DNA from: Planctomycetota bacterium
Lineage (GTDB): Bacteria; Planctomycetota; SZUA-567
DNA length: 47,824 nt
NCBI GenBank assembly: GCA_020060765.1
Contig: JAGUZQ010000039.1
Location: 1-47,824 of the forward strand
Reading direction: 5' to 3'
The position numbers and the translations under genes were made by a program. Below, piece after piece: positions 39,258 to 47,139 of this stretch. The notes below the pieces were generated by a model that ran no database searches, had not been told where the DNA came from, and worked only from the letters and a program-made list of their open reading frames with translations. Position 1 is the first letter of the stretch. Every line of letters starts with the position of its first letter.

Positions 39258-41411
39258 TTGAAGGTGTTTATCGCTCTGCTTACCGTCACTCGGGAACAGA
39301 GGCGGGGATTTATATTGCCGGACAATCAGCAGAAACCCAGTTCCAGCACACGCAAGCGTCTGCCTGCCCTGACGCCGAAAGGAAAATTGGTTCCTTCGGC
39401 CAAGCCGGGAGCAAAACCGCTGGCGTCACGCCCCATGGCGAAAAAAACAGCTGCTCCCACGGCCAAGATTTCTACCGAGAACCTGCCGACTGTCAAACAG
39501 GCTGCTCCCGCCGGGGGAGGAACCGGCAAATTGCCGGCGCTGGGCAAACGCAAGCCTTCCGACCGCAAAAAAGGCAGGGATACGGAAAAAGTCCAGCGCA
39601 GCAAAACCAGCAAGGTTCGCACCGGTGAAAAAGACAGTACCCGCGTCACGGCCATGAGCGGGGCGGGACGGGGCGCGAAATTCGGGTTGGTATTGAAATT
39701 TGTTCTGCCGGTCGGCTTACTCAGCACGTTCCTGATTGTCATCGGCATTATCGCTCTCAGCCGTTACCTCAGCTCCGTCCTGGTCAACGAAATCCTCAAG
39801 GACGGCTGCTCGGGAGTGCAGATGCTGGCTGAGTACGGCCAGACCATCCTCACCGCGCACGAAAAATCCCTGAAAGACCGGGAGTTCGAGGAAAAATACA
39901 CGGTTGAGACTTCCGAAGGCCGGGTGGAGAAAGGCGGCAAGTTCTGGCCGGTGGAACTGGGCCTGATCAAGGAAGACGAATTTCGGCAGAAAATGGCCAT
40001 CGACGAAAAGACTATCCCCAGCGAGGCGCTTTTCATCAAGGGTCTGCAGGAGTCTGAACTGCTCAAGGGCTTCCGGTATTACAAGGATAAGAGTTCCAAT
40101 GCGCTGTTGGATAGCGAGGTGATGCAGGTCTACATCACCGACCTGAAAAACCGGGTGCTGGCGTCCTCCACTCCGGCAAACAAGAAGATAGACGTCGATA
40201 ATGATGAGAAAACCGGCAGGTGGTTTTTCGCGCCTCTGGAAAGCCTTTTCATCGGCACGCAGCAGATCTTTGCCGAGGCGGTCGGTATTACCATTCAGGA
40301 CGTGACCATCGTCGTCGGGCAGACGCGGACCCAGGCGCTGATTTTCTCCAAAAATATCCGGGGCGGCGGCATGGCTCACCTCACCCTGCGTGCCGACGTG
40401 ATCGAATCGGAAATCGGCAGGCTGAAAAACCGGATGCTGATGATCGGCATTCTCGCCATTCTGATGCTGGTGGGGGTCTGTATCTTCATCGCCAACATGA
40501 CGACTAAGCCCGTCAAGACCCTGATCAGCGACATGGAGATCGTCGCAGGCGGCAACCTCGACCACAAGACCCGCGCCCACTCTCAGGACGAAATCGGCCA
40601 GATGGCGCTGGGATTCAACGAAATGACCCGCAAGCTGGCGGTGGCGCGTGCGGCGGAGAAGGAAGCCGAACGCCTCGAAAACGAACTGGACATGGCGCGC
40701 GAGATCCAGATGAAGCTGCTTCCGCCGAAGGTGCCGCAGGTCAAGGGCTTCGACACCGACGCGGTCTATCGCCCGGCCAAGGAAGTGGGCGGCGACTACT
40801 ACGACTTCTTCCCCATCGACCGCGAGCACCTGGGCATCATCGTCGCCGACGTCTCCGGCAAGGGCATTCCCGGCAGCATGATCATGGCCACCACCCGCAC
40901 CATCCTGCGCTTCGTGGCGGCGGGCAATATTTCCGCAGCCGACACGCTGGCCAAAACCAACGCCATCGTCGCCGCTGACATCAAGCGCGGCATGTTCGTG
41001 ACGGCGTTCTATCTCGTCCTGAACGCCCGCAACCGCACCCTGCTGTGCGCTTCGGCGGGGCATAACCCCATGGCGCTGGTGCGCGGCGACGGCACGCTGG
41101 AACTGATCAACCCCAGCGGCATCGCGCTCGGTTTTGACAAGGGGCCGATCTTCCAGCGCACCATCAAGGAACAGAAACTACAGCTCAACCCCGGCGACCG
41201 GATTGTGCTCTATACCGACGGCGTGGTGGAGGCCATGAATAACAAGAATGACGAATACACCGATGAACGCTTCTACAATTACGCCAAGGCGAAGCATAAG
41301 AACGACAGCAAGAGTTTCATCCAGGGCTTGCTCGCCGACCTCGAGTCCCACAAGGGGAACGCCGAGCAGCATGACGATATCACCATAGTGACATTCAAGG
41401 TCGAGGACTAA
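39258..41411 (+). CDS. RsbU-type PP2C serine phosphatase with membrane sensor and HAMP domain
   Basis: The protein is 717 residues if TTG 39258 is used. The first 140 residues are basic, Pro/Lys/Ala-rich and probably disordered in the cytoplasm. Transmembrane helix 1 (about 142-171), an extracytoplasmic sensor (about 172-390), helix 2 (about 393-415), a HAMP domain (TTKPVKTLISDMEIVAGGNL) and a coiled coil (ELDMAREIQMKLLPP) follow. The SpoIIE/RsbU phosphatase (about 500-715) has metal Asp residues in VGGDYYDFF, VADVSGKGIPG and YTDGVVEAMN. It should dephosphorylate the STAS protein two genes downstream. TTG 39315, after GAGGCGGGG, is a better-supported alternative start and would drop 19 residues. 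Confidence 0.9.
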   Translation: MKVFIALLTVTREQRRGFILPDNQQKPSSSTRKRLPALTPKGKLVPSAKPGAKPLASRPMAKKTAAPTAKISTENLPTVKQAAPAGGGTGKLPALGKRKPSDRKKGRDTEKVQRSKTSKVRTGEKDSTRVTAMSGAGRGAKFGLVLKFVLPVGLLSTFLIVIGIIALSRYLSSVLVNEILKDGCSGVQMLAEYGQTILTAHEKSLKDREFEEKYTVETSEGRVEKGGKFWPVELGLIKEDEFRQKMAIDEKTIPSEALFIKGLQESELLKGFRYYKDKSSNALLDSEVMQVYITDLKNRVLASSTPANKKIDVDNDEKTGRWFFAPLESLFIGTQQIFAEAVGITIQDVTIVVGQTRTQALIFSKNIRGGGMAHLTLRADVIESEIGRLKNRMLMIGILAILMLVGVCIFIANMTTKPVKTLISDMEIVAGGNLDHKTRAHSQDEIGQMALGFNEMTRKLAVARAAEKEAERLENELDMAREIQMKLLPPKVPQVKGFDTDAVYRPAKEVGGDYYDFFPIDREHLGIIVADVSGKGIPGSMIMATTRTILRFVAAGNISAADTLAKTNAIVAADIKRGMFVTAFYLVLNARNRTLLCASAGHNPMALVRGDGTLELINPSGIALGFDKGPIFQRTIKEQKLQLNPGDRIVLYTDGVVEAMNNKNDEYTDERFYNYAKAKHKNDSKSFIQGLLADLESHKGNAEQHDDITIVTFKVED

Positions 41412-41422
41412 GGAGGGTCGAG

Positions 41423-41884
41423 ATGCCGGGACACGTCCATAAGGAACTGGTCGCCCCGAACGACACCCGCCACCTTGTGAAGATCCGCGAGGTCGTGCAG
41501 GAAGCGGCCGCCCAGGTTCCCTTTGACAAAAGGGAGGTGGGTCGCATCGTGCTCGCTGTTGACGAGGCCGTAAGCAATATCATGGAACACGCTTACGAGG
41601 ATCAGGAAAACAACGAGGGCGATATCCGCGTGACGATCGACGCTGATTGCAGCAAGATGGAGGTGGTGATCTGCGATTCAGGCAAGGAGTTCAACCCGGA
41701 ATCCATCCAGGTGCCGGACATTTCCGAACACGTCCAGCGCGGAAAGAAAAAGGGGCTGGGCATTTTCCTGATGAGGCAGATCATGGACGAGGTCAAGTAC
41801 ACCTTTGTCCAGGGGATTAGGAATGAACTTCGCATGGTCAAGTACGTGCGTTCGCAGGGAGGTGGTGATTCATGCCAGAGCTGA
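41423..41884 (+). CDS. RsbW-type anti-sigma factor/serine kinase
   Basis: The 153-residue GHKL-fold kinase has an N-box (VDEAVSNIMEHAYED), G1 (CDSGKEFNP) and G2-like GLGIFLMRQIMDEV, as in RsbW/SpoIIAB. It should phosphorylate the STAS antagonist and bind a sigma factor or another partner in alternation. GGAGG lies before the ATG, 11 bases after the phosphatase gene. Its end overlaps the next gene by 13 bases. No general-stress sigma factor is adjacent, so the regulated target is unknown. Confidence 0.9.
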   Translation: MPGHVHKELVAPNDTRHLVKIREVVQEAAAQVPFDKREVGRIVLAVDEAVSNIMEHAYEDQENNEGDIRVTIDADCSKMEVVICDSGKEFNPESIQVPDISEHVQRGKKKGLGIFLMRQIMDEVKYTFVQGIRNELRMVKYVRSQGGGDSCQS

Positions 41885-42219
41885 CTATTGAAACCAAAAT
41901 GATTGGCGAGAGTTCTTGCCTGATCAAACTGTCGGGGTTCCTGGACGCCCATACCTTCGAGCAGTTGGACGAGGCTATTTCCGATCTCTTCGATCGCGAT
42001 GTCTTCCGCGTCATCGCCGACCTCAGCGGCGTGGAATACATTTCCTCGGCCGGCGCGGGTGTCTTCATCGGGTCGCTGGCTACCGCCCAGGAAAGCGGAG
42101 GCGACATCGTGCTGGTGAACCCGACGATAAACGTCAGGGAAGTTTTCGATCTGCTCGGTCTTTCCCAGATTTTCGCCATAGTGAACAATCTCAACGAAGC
42201 GGCGGCGAAATTCAAGTAA
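41872..42219 (+). CDS. RsbV-type STAS anti-anti-sigma factor
   Basis: The 115-residue STAS-domain protein has the phosphorylation site Ser58 in DLSGVEYISSAGAGVF, the equivalent of SpoIIAA Ser58. Unphosphorylated, it should bind the RsbW-type kinase and free its partner. The RsbU-type phosphatase two genes upstream would reset it. AGGGAGGTGGTG in the end of the kinase gene is its SD, and the 13-base overlap implies translational coupling. A terminator follows 27 bases after the stop, so the three genes form one unit. Confidence 0.9.
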   Translation: MPELTIETKMIGESSCLIKLSGFLDAHTFEQLDEAISDLFDRDVFRVIADLSGVEYISSAGAGVFIGSLATAQESGGDIVLVNPTINVREVFDLLGLSQIFAIVNNLNEAAAKFK

Positions 42220-42245
42220 ACCGCGGCGGTGCGGAAAAAGTTTTC

Positions 42246-42272
42246 AAGCCTCCGCCACGCGGAGGCTTTTTT
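42246..42272 (+). terminator. Intrinsic terminator of the rsb-like operon
   Basis: AAGCCTCCGC-CAC-GCGGAGGCTT followed by TTTT forms a 10-bp stem. Confidence 0.9.
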
Positions 42273-42293
42273 ACTACCGGCGGGAGACGGCAG

Positions 42294-42944
42294 ATGCGCA
42301 AGGCTTTGGCAGTGACGGAAATTTTCCGCAGCATCCAGGGGGAGTCCTCCTACGCGGGGCTGCCGTGCGTGTTCGTGCGCCTCAGCGGCTGCAACCTCGA
42401 CTGCGCCTGGTGCGATACGCGTTATGCCAGGGAAAAAGCGGGCCGGGTGATGGAGCTGGACGCGGTGATCGACGCGGTGCGGGAACTCGGTTCGGGAGTA
42501 GTGGAAATCACCGGCGGGGAGCCGCTGTTGCAGCAGGAAACCCCGGAACTCGCGCGGCAACTGGTGAAGCTGGACTATACCGTGCTGGTAGAGACCAACG
42601 GCTCGCAGGACATCTCTCCCCTGCTGCCGCCGGTGGTGCGGATCATCGACATAAAGTGCCCCTCCTCCGGCATGACCGGGCATAACAACTGGTACAACAT
42701 CCCGCAACTGCGCCCCTCAGACGAACTTAAATTCGTCATCGCCGACCGCAACGACTATGAGTGGGCGCGCGAGGTGATTGAAAAACATTCTCTGCATAAC
42801 AAATGCACCGTTCTTTTGAGTGCGGTTACCAACCGCCTCAATCCCGGCGACCTGGCCGACTGGGCGCTGTGGGACAATCTCGAAATCAGGATGCAGGTGC
42901 AGCTGCAGAAAATCTTCTGGCCCGACCGTGTGACCGGAGCTTAA
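42294..42944 (+). CDS. queE: 7-carboxy-7-deazaguanine synthase (QueE)
   Basis: The 216-residue small radical SAM enzyme has the QueE signature: FRSIQGESSYAGLPCVFVRL, C33-x3-C37-x2-C40 in SGCNLDCAWCDTRYA, EITGGEPLLQ, and a DIKCPSSGM segment. It contracts the ring of 6-carboxy-tetrahydropterin to form the 7-deazaguanine core of queuosine. GGGAGA precedes the ATG. Other queuosine genes (queC, queD, queF) are not nearby. It begins just after the rsb-like operon terminator, so it may rely on readthrough or a promoter overlapping the hairpin. Confidence 0.93.
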   Translation: MRKALAVTEIFRSIQGESSYAGLPCVFVRLSGCNLDCAWCDTRYAREKAGRVMELDAVIDAVRELGSGVVEITGGEPLLQQETPELARQLVKLDYTVLVETNGSQDISPLLPPVVRIIDIKCPSSGMTGHNNWYNIPQLRPSDELKFVIADRNDYEWAREVIEKHSLHNKCTVLLSAVTNRLNPGDLADWALWDNLEIRMQVQLQKIFWPDRVTGA

Positions 42945-42967
42945 AGACAACTGACGAAAGGATTTTT

Positions 42968-43873
42968 ATGACATGGCAAAAACCCTGCCTGGAAAAACTC
43001 GTTTCCCTGCTGACGCCTCCCTCGGGCAAGGTCAGGATTGCGCTCGATACCGACACGTATAACGAAATAGACGACCAGTTCGCCATCGTGCAGATGCTGT
43101 TGTCGGATTCGTTGCAGGTGGAAACTATTCTGGCCGCGCCTTTTCTGAACGAACGCTGCTCCTCGCCCGGCGACGGCATGAAGAAAAGTTACGAGGAAAT
43201 ACTGCGGGTGCTGGAACGGCTGGGCGTGTCGCCGGAGGGACTGGTATTCCGGGGTTCGGACAATTATCTTCCCGCGGCGGACAAGCCGGTTAAGAGCGCG
43301 GCGGCGGAAAAGCTGGTGGAGCTGGGGATGAAGAACAGCGGCTCGCCGCTTTACGTTGCGGCTATCGGCGCGCCGACCAACGTTGCTTCGGCGCTGCTGC
43401 TGGAGCCGAAGCTGGCGGAGCGCATCGTGGTGGTGTGGCTGGGCGGACACCCGTTGTACTGGCACACCGCGCACGAATTCAACCTGCGCCAGGATTTGTA
43501 CGCCTCGCGAGTTCTCTTCGACAGCGGCGTGCCGTTGGTACTGATTCCCTGCCAGCTCGTGGCCGAACAGTTGCGCGTCAGTCTGGCCGAGATCGAACAA
43601 CACGTCAAAGGCAAATCTGCCATCGGCGACTATCTGCACGAAATTTTCGTCGACGCGCAAAAGCACGTCCCCGGTTCTTCGCGCGTGATCTGGGACATGG
43701 CCGCGATTGCCTATTGCCTCAACCCTGCCTGGGCGCCGACCGTGCTGGAATCGAGCCCGCTGTTAAATGATAATGTGACCTACAGCCGCGACCCCCGCCG
43801 CCATCCCATCCGGGTCGCGCAGTGGGTGAACCGGGACGCCGTTTTCAAAGACTTCTTCACCAGGCTTGCATAA
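42968..43873 (+). CDS. Nucleoside hydrolase-like protein (IUNH superfamily)
   Basis: The 301-residue protein has the calcium-binding Asp cluster at the N-terminus in IALDTDTYNEIDDQFA (Asp27, Asp29, Asp35, Asp36). This is a slightly expanded form of the usual D-x-D-x-G-x-D-D motif. YVAAIGAPTNVASALLLEP and a C-terminal IWDMAAIAYCLNP segment, carrying the last metal Asp, complete the site. The catalytic His that precedes that Asp in classical enzymes is Trp here, as in a subfamily of these proteins. It should cleave an N-glycosidic bond of a nucleoside. AAGGA lies 6 bases from the ATG, 23 bases after queE. Confidence 0.8.
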   Translation: MTWQKPCLEKLVSLLTPPSGKVRIALDTDTYNEIDDQFAIVQMLLSDSLQVETILAAPFLNERCSSPGDGMKKSYEEILRVLERLGVSPEGLVFRGSDNYLPAADKPVKSAAAEKLVELGMKNSGSPLYVAAIGAPTNVASALLLEPKLAERIVVVWLGGHPLYWHTAHEFNLRQDLYASRVLFDSGVPLVLIPCQLVAEQLRVSLAEIEQHVKGKSAIGDYLHEIFVDAQKHVPGSSRVIWDMAAIAYCLNPAWAPTVLESSPLLNDNVTYSRDPRRHPIRVAQWVNRDAVFKDFFTRLA

Positions 43874-43922
43874 AACAGATGTTGCTCCTTTTCCTGTTTT
43901 CATCTTTTGAGAGTAATTGACA

Positions 43923-45290
43923 ATGGATGCCACAGATATCTCCCGCGAACCCTGGAAAGAGATAGAGGACGCCCTTGACCGGGGAGACACGCAGCAGATT
44001 CGGACTATTATTGAATCCCGCTCCAATGCCGAGTTGACGCAGGCGGTTGGAAGGCTCCACTATCAGGCAAGACAAAGGCTGGCTTTGTCGCTTCCTCCCC
44101 GCGACATGGTCAAATTTCTGCACAAGGCAGACCCGCTGGTTTCCGCGCCCTTGCTTGCCCTGATGAAGCCGGAAAACGCAGCTTTAGCCGTCGCCGGAGT
44201 CCGGGAAGATATTCGCCAGTCAGTGTTGAAGAATCTTCCTGACGGGGATTCGAGGATCATCATGGCCTCCCTGTCCCCGGCGGAGCGGAAAGCGATCCAG
44301 CGACGCCTCTCGTACCTGACAAATTCCGCTGGTGCCCTCATGACCAGCCATTTCGTTTCGCACTCAATCGACGCCACCGTGGGCGACGTTATCGATAAAT
44401 TGCGCAAGAACGCCGAAGAATATGCCGATTATGAAGTGCAATACGTTTATGTTCTCGGCGAAAACGAGAAGCTTGAGGGTGTTCTTCGCTTGCGCGATCT
44501 CTTATTTAAGGATGCCAGGAACCCGGTGCGCGAAGCGATGATAGCGGAACCGGCTCAATGCCACCCGGAAGCTTCGCTGGAGGAAATGATCGCTTTTTTT
44601 GAGGAACGCGCCTTTTTTGCGGTACCGGTTGTGGATGGCCAGAGCGTTATGTTGGGGATAGTCTCCCGCAAGATCGTTTTGCGCGCCGCGACCGTGCGCG
44701 CGAACAATACCATGATGAAGCTTCATGGTATCATTGGCGGCGAGGAATACCGCTCCATGCCTCTGGGTACACGCAGTCTGCGGCGCCTGTCCTGGCTGAC
44801 GGTAAACATTTTTCTTAACCTGCTGGCGGCTGGGGTTATCGTGTTATTCGAGGACACCCTACTGCGGGTAATCAGCCTTGCGGCTTTTCTGCCCATTATC
44901 TCCGACATGAGCGGCAACGCCGGCAACCAAGCCGTGGCGGTCAGCCTGCGGGAGTTGACTTTGCGACTCATCCGGCCGGCCGAGTTCGGTTATGTCTTGC
45001 TTAAGGAATCCGCTCTTGGGTTGATAAACGGCTTGGCGCTTGGTTTGCTATTGGGAATCATGGCCTTGATCTGGAAAGGAAATTTGTGGCTTGGATTAGT
45101 GGCGGGCGGGGCGCTGGCGATCAATACAATAGTGGCGGTTTGCGCGGGTGGGATACTCCCCCTCGCCCTAAGGCGGTTGAAGGTCGACCCGGCGTTGGTT
45201 GCCAGCCCGGTGCTTACGACTGTCACGGATGTGAGCGGATTTCTGTTCACGCTCGGTTTTGCCACCTTGGCGCTGGATTGGATAGCTTGA
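43923..45290 (+). CDS. mgtE: MgtE-type magnesium channel/transporter
   Basis: The 455-residue protein has the MgtE layout: a helical superhelix N-domain (about 1-120), paired CBS domains (about 130-250) that sense cytoplasmic magnesium, a plug helix (GGEEYRSMPLGTRSLRRLSW) and a five-helix pore domain. The pore carries ISDMSGNAGNQAVAVSLREL (the GNAGNQ motif at about 330-336), and the last helices carry the selectivity residues. It mediates passive magnesium uptake across the inner membrane. The ATG at 43923 is preferred over a TTG two codons earlier. The 49-base upstream gap is too short for a magnesium riboswitch. Confidence 0.95.
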   Translation: MDATDISREPWKEIEDALDRGDTQQIRTIIESRSNAELTQAVGRLHYQARQRLALSLPPRDMVKFLHKADPLVSAPLLALMKPENAALAVAGVREDIRQSVLKNLPDGDSRIIMASLSPAERKAIQRRLSYLTNSAGALMTSHFVSHSIDATVGDVIDKLRKNAEEYADYEVQYVYVLGENEKLEGVLRLRDLLFKDARNPVREAMIAEPAQCHPEASLEEMIAFFEERAFFAVPVVDGQSVMLGIVSRKIVLRAATVRANNTMMKLHGIIGGEEYRSMPLGTRSLRRLSWLTVNIFLNLLAAGVIVLFEDTLLRVISLAAFLPIISDMSGNAGNQAVAVSLRELTLRLIRPAEFGYVLLKESALGLINGLALGLLLGIMALIWKGNLWLGLVAGGALAINTIVAVCAGGILPLALRRLKVDPALVASPVLTTVTDVSGFLFTLGFATLALDWIA

Positions 45291-45387
45291 TTTCCAACTT
45301 CGGGTTTGCCCAAGAATCGGCTTGCGTTTTCCAGGCGTCACAGATAGTGTATCTTACAGAGAGAGGGGTTATCATAAAGGATGAATC

Positions 45388-46701
45388 ATGACTGACAAGA
45401 ACCGTCCGGGGCTGGACACGCTCGCGCTGCACGCCGGGCATGTTCCCGACACCGACACGCTTTCACGCGCCGTGCCGATCTACCAGACCAGCAGCTATCT
45501 GTTCCGCGACGCGCAACACGCGTCGAATCTGTTCGAACTTAAGGAATTCGGCTATATCTATTCGCGCCTGATGAACCCGACCACCGACGTGCTGGAAAAA
45601 AGGCTAGCCGCGCTGTTCGGCGGGACTGGCGCGGTTTGTTTCGCTTCCGGCATGTCGGCCATCAGTTCCGCGCTGCTGACTATCGTCTCGACCGGGCAGA
45701 ACATCGTCACCGGCTCCAACCTCTACGGCGGCACCGTGACTTTGTTCGCGCACACCTTCAAGCGCCTGGGCATCGAAGTCCGTTTCGTCGACTCTTCCGA
45801 CCCGAAGAATTTCGCCGCCGCGATTGACGGCAATACCCGCCTGCTTTATTCCGAGTCGGTCGGCAACCCCCGTTGCAATGTTGACGACCTCGCCGCTATC
45901 GCCGACGTGGCGCACGCGCATAATCTGCCGTTCTTCCTGGATTGCACCTCCACGCCGCCGCCGATTTTCGACCCGTTCAAGCACGGTGTGGACGTGGCGG
46001 TCTGTTCGCTGACAAAGATTATCGGCGGGCATGGCACCTCGCTGGGTGGAGCGGCAATCGAAAAGGGCGACTTCGACTGGACGGCGGGGAATTATCCCGA
46101 AATCACCGCGCCTGACGAATCTTATCATGGCGTGAATTTCTGGGAATGTTTCGGCAACCACGACCGTGCCGTCGCGCGGGGCCTGGCGTTTTCCCTGAAA
46201 CTCCGTTGCGGCATTCTGCGCGATATGGGCGGCTGTATTTCGCCGTTCAACAGTTTCCAGATTATCCAGGGCGTGGAGACCTTGCCGCTGCGCGCGCGGC
46301 GGCATTGCGAAAACGCGCAGAAAGTGGCTGAATTTCTCGCCGCGCATCCGGCGGTAAGCTGGGTGAATTACGCGGGTTTGTCCGCGCACCCGGATCATGC
46401 CAACGCGAAAAAATATTTTCCGCTCGGGCCCAGCGCGGTCTACGGTTTCGGCGTAAAAGGCGGCAAGGCGGCGGGCATGAAATTTATTGAATCGGTGAAA
46501 CTCTGCTCGCATCTGGCCAATATCCTGGACGCGCGCACGCTGGTCATCCATCCCGCCAGCACCACCCACCAGCAGCTTTCGCCGGAGGAACTGGAAAAGG
46601 CTGGTGTGCCGGAGGATCTGGTTCGCCTGTCGGTGGGGCTGGAAGATGTCAAAGATATCTGCGCCGACCTCGACCAGGCTTTGCGCCAGTCACAGCGGTG
46701 A
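45388..46701 (+). CDS. metY: O-acetylhomoserine sulfhydrylase-like PLP enzyme (MetY/Cys-Met family)
   Basis: The 437-residue protein belongs to the Cys/Met metabolism PLP family. The PLP Schiff-base Lys210 lies in SLTKIIGGHGTSLGG. YSRLMNPTTDVLEKRLAALF, the phosphate-binding ASGMSAISSALL and the C-terminal LVIHPASTTHQQLSPEE fit O-acetylhomoserine (thiol)-lyases, which make homocysteine or methionine precursors. The length is typical of MetY. The usual V-D-N-T-x-A/T-T-P segment reads LDCTSTPPP here, an unusual version that keeps the PLP-nitrogen Asp. AAGGA precedes the ATG and a terminator follows, so it is a single-gene unit. Confidence 0.87.
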   Translation: MTDKNRPGLDTLALHAGHVPDTDTLSRAVPIYQTSSYLFRDAQHASNLFELKEFGYIYSRLMNPTTDVLEKRLAALFGGTGAVCFASGMSAISSALLTIVSTGQNIVTGSNLYGGTVTLFAHTFKRLGIEVRFVDSSDPKNFAAAIDGNTRLLYSESVGNPRCNVDDLAAIADVAHAHNLPFFLDCTSTPPPIFDPFKHGVDVAVCSLTKIIGGHGTSLGGAAIEKGDFDWTAGNYPEITAPDESYHGVNFWECFGNHDRAVARGLAFSLKLRCGILRDMGGCISPFNSFQIIQGVETLPLRARRHCENAQKVAEFLAAHPAVSWVNYAGLSAHPDHANAKKYFPLGPSAVYGFGVKGGKAAGMKFIESVKLCSHLANILDARTLVIHPASTTHQQLSPEELEKAGVPEDLVRLSVGLEDVKDICADLDQALRQSQR

Positions 46702-46722
46702 CACGGTAATTTTCCGCTTAAG

Positions 46723-46748
46723 GCGCCCTTTTTGGAGGGCGCTTTTTT
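46723..46748 (+). terminator. Intrinsic terminator after metY
   Basis: GCGCCCT-TTTTGG-AGGGCGC followed by TTTTTT forms a 7-bp stem 20 bases past the stop. Confidence 0.9.
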
Positions 46749-46840
46749 ATGCGCTGATTCTCCCAGTAAAAATTGTCATTCAAAAGATAGTTTTCTGTTA
46801 AAACTTCATAGAACGATCCTGCTGAAGCTGCAATGAATTC

Positions 46841-46869
46841 TTGACATCGGTTGTCGGCGCGATTATACT
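46841..46869 (+). promoter_or_regulatory. Strong promoter of tRNA-Leu
   Basis: Consensus TTGACA (46841-46846) and TATACT (46864-46869) are 17 bases apart, about 20 bases before the tRNA 5' end. Confidence 0.85.
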
Positions 46870-46889
46870 TACTCCTCCAAATCCAAAAT

Positions 46890-46975
46890 GCCGGGGTGGC
46901 GGAATGGCAGACGCGCGGGATTCAAAATCCCGTTCTGGCAACAGAGTGAGGGTTCAAATCCCTCCCCCGGCACCA
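46890..46975 (+). tRNA. tRNA-Leu (anticodon CAA)
   Basis: The 86-base class II tRNA includes an encoded CCA end (46973-46975). The acceptor stem GCCGGGG pairs with CCCCGGC. The anticodon stem CGGGA/TCCCG holds loop TTCAAAA with anticodon CAA at 46923-46925, which reads UUG. A long variable arm (about TTCTGGCAACAGA) is typical of leucine tRNAs. The T arm is GAGGG-TTCAAAT-CCCTC. It is an isolated single tRNA gene with a strong promoter. Confidence 0.97.
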
Positions 46976-47024
46976 TATAATATCGCTCCACCGGTTTCCT
47001 CCCCATCCCCTGCGCGGATTACAG

Positions 47025-47052
47025 TTGACAGCACCCCTGCCCTTGTTATACT
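47025..47052 (+). promoter_or_regulatory. Promoter of guaB
   Basis: Consensus TTGACA (47025-47030) and TATACT (47047-47052) are 16 bases apart, giving a leader of about 80 bases. No riboswitch-like structure is evident in the 46976-47139 gap. Confidence 0.75.
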
Positions 47053-47139
47053 TAAAAGTTTTTTACCTGATATACTGCCCTGATTGTTTGGTAAATGTCC
47101 AAAAGTCAACCGCTCGCGTTTCATATATAAGGGGAGAAG

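Noticed and set aside
43874..43922. Magnesium riboswitch upstream of mgtE
   Set aside because: The gap is 49 bases, too short for a ykoK or similar leader, and shows no suitable pairing.
46019..46026. GCCGATAA on the minus strand inside metY
   Set aside because: Inside a coding region, with no -35 element and no gene to drive.
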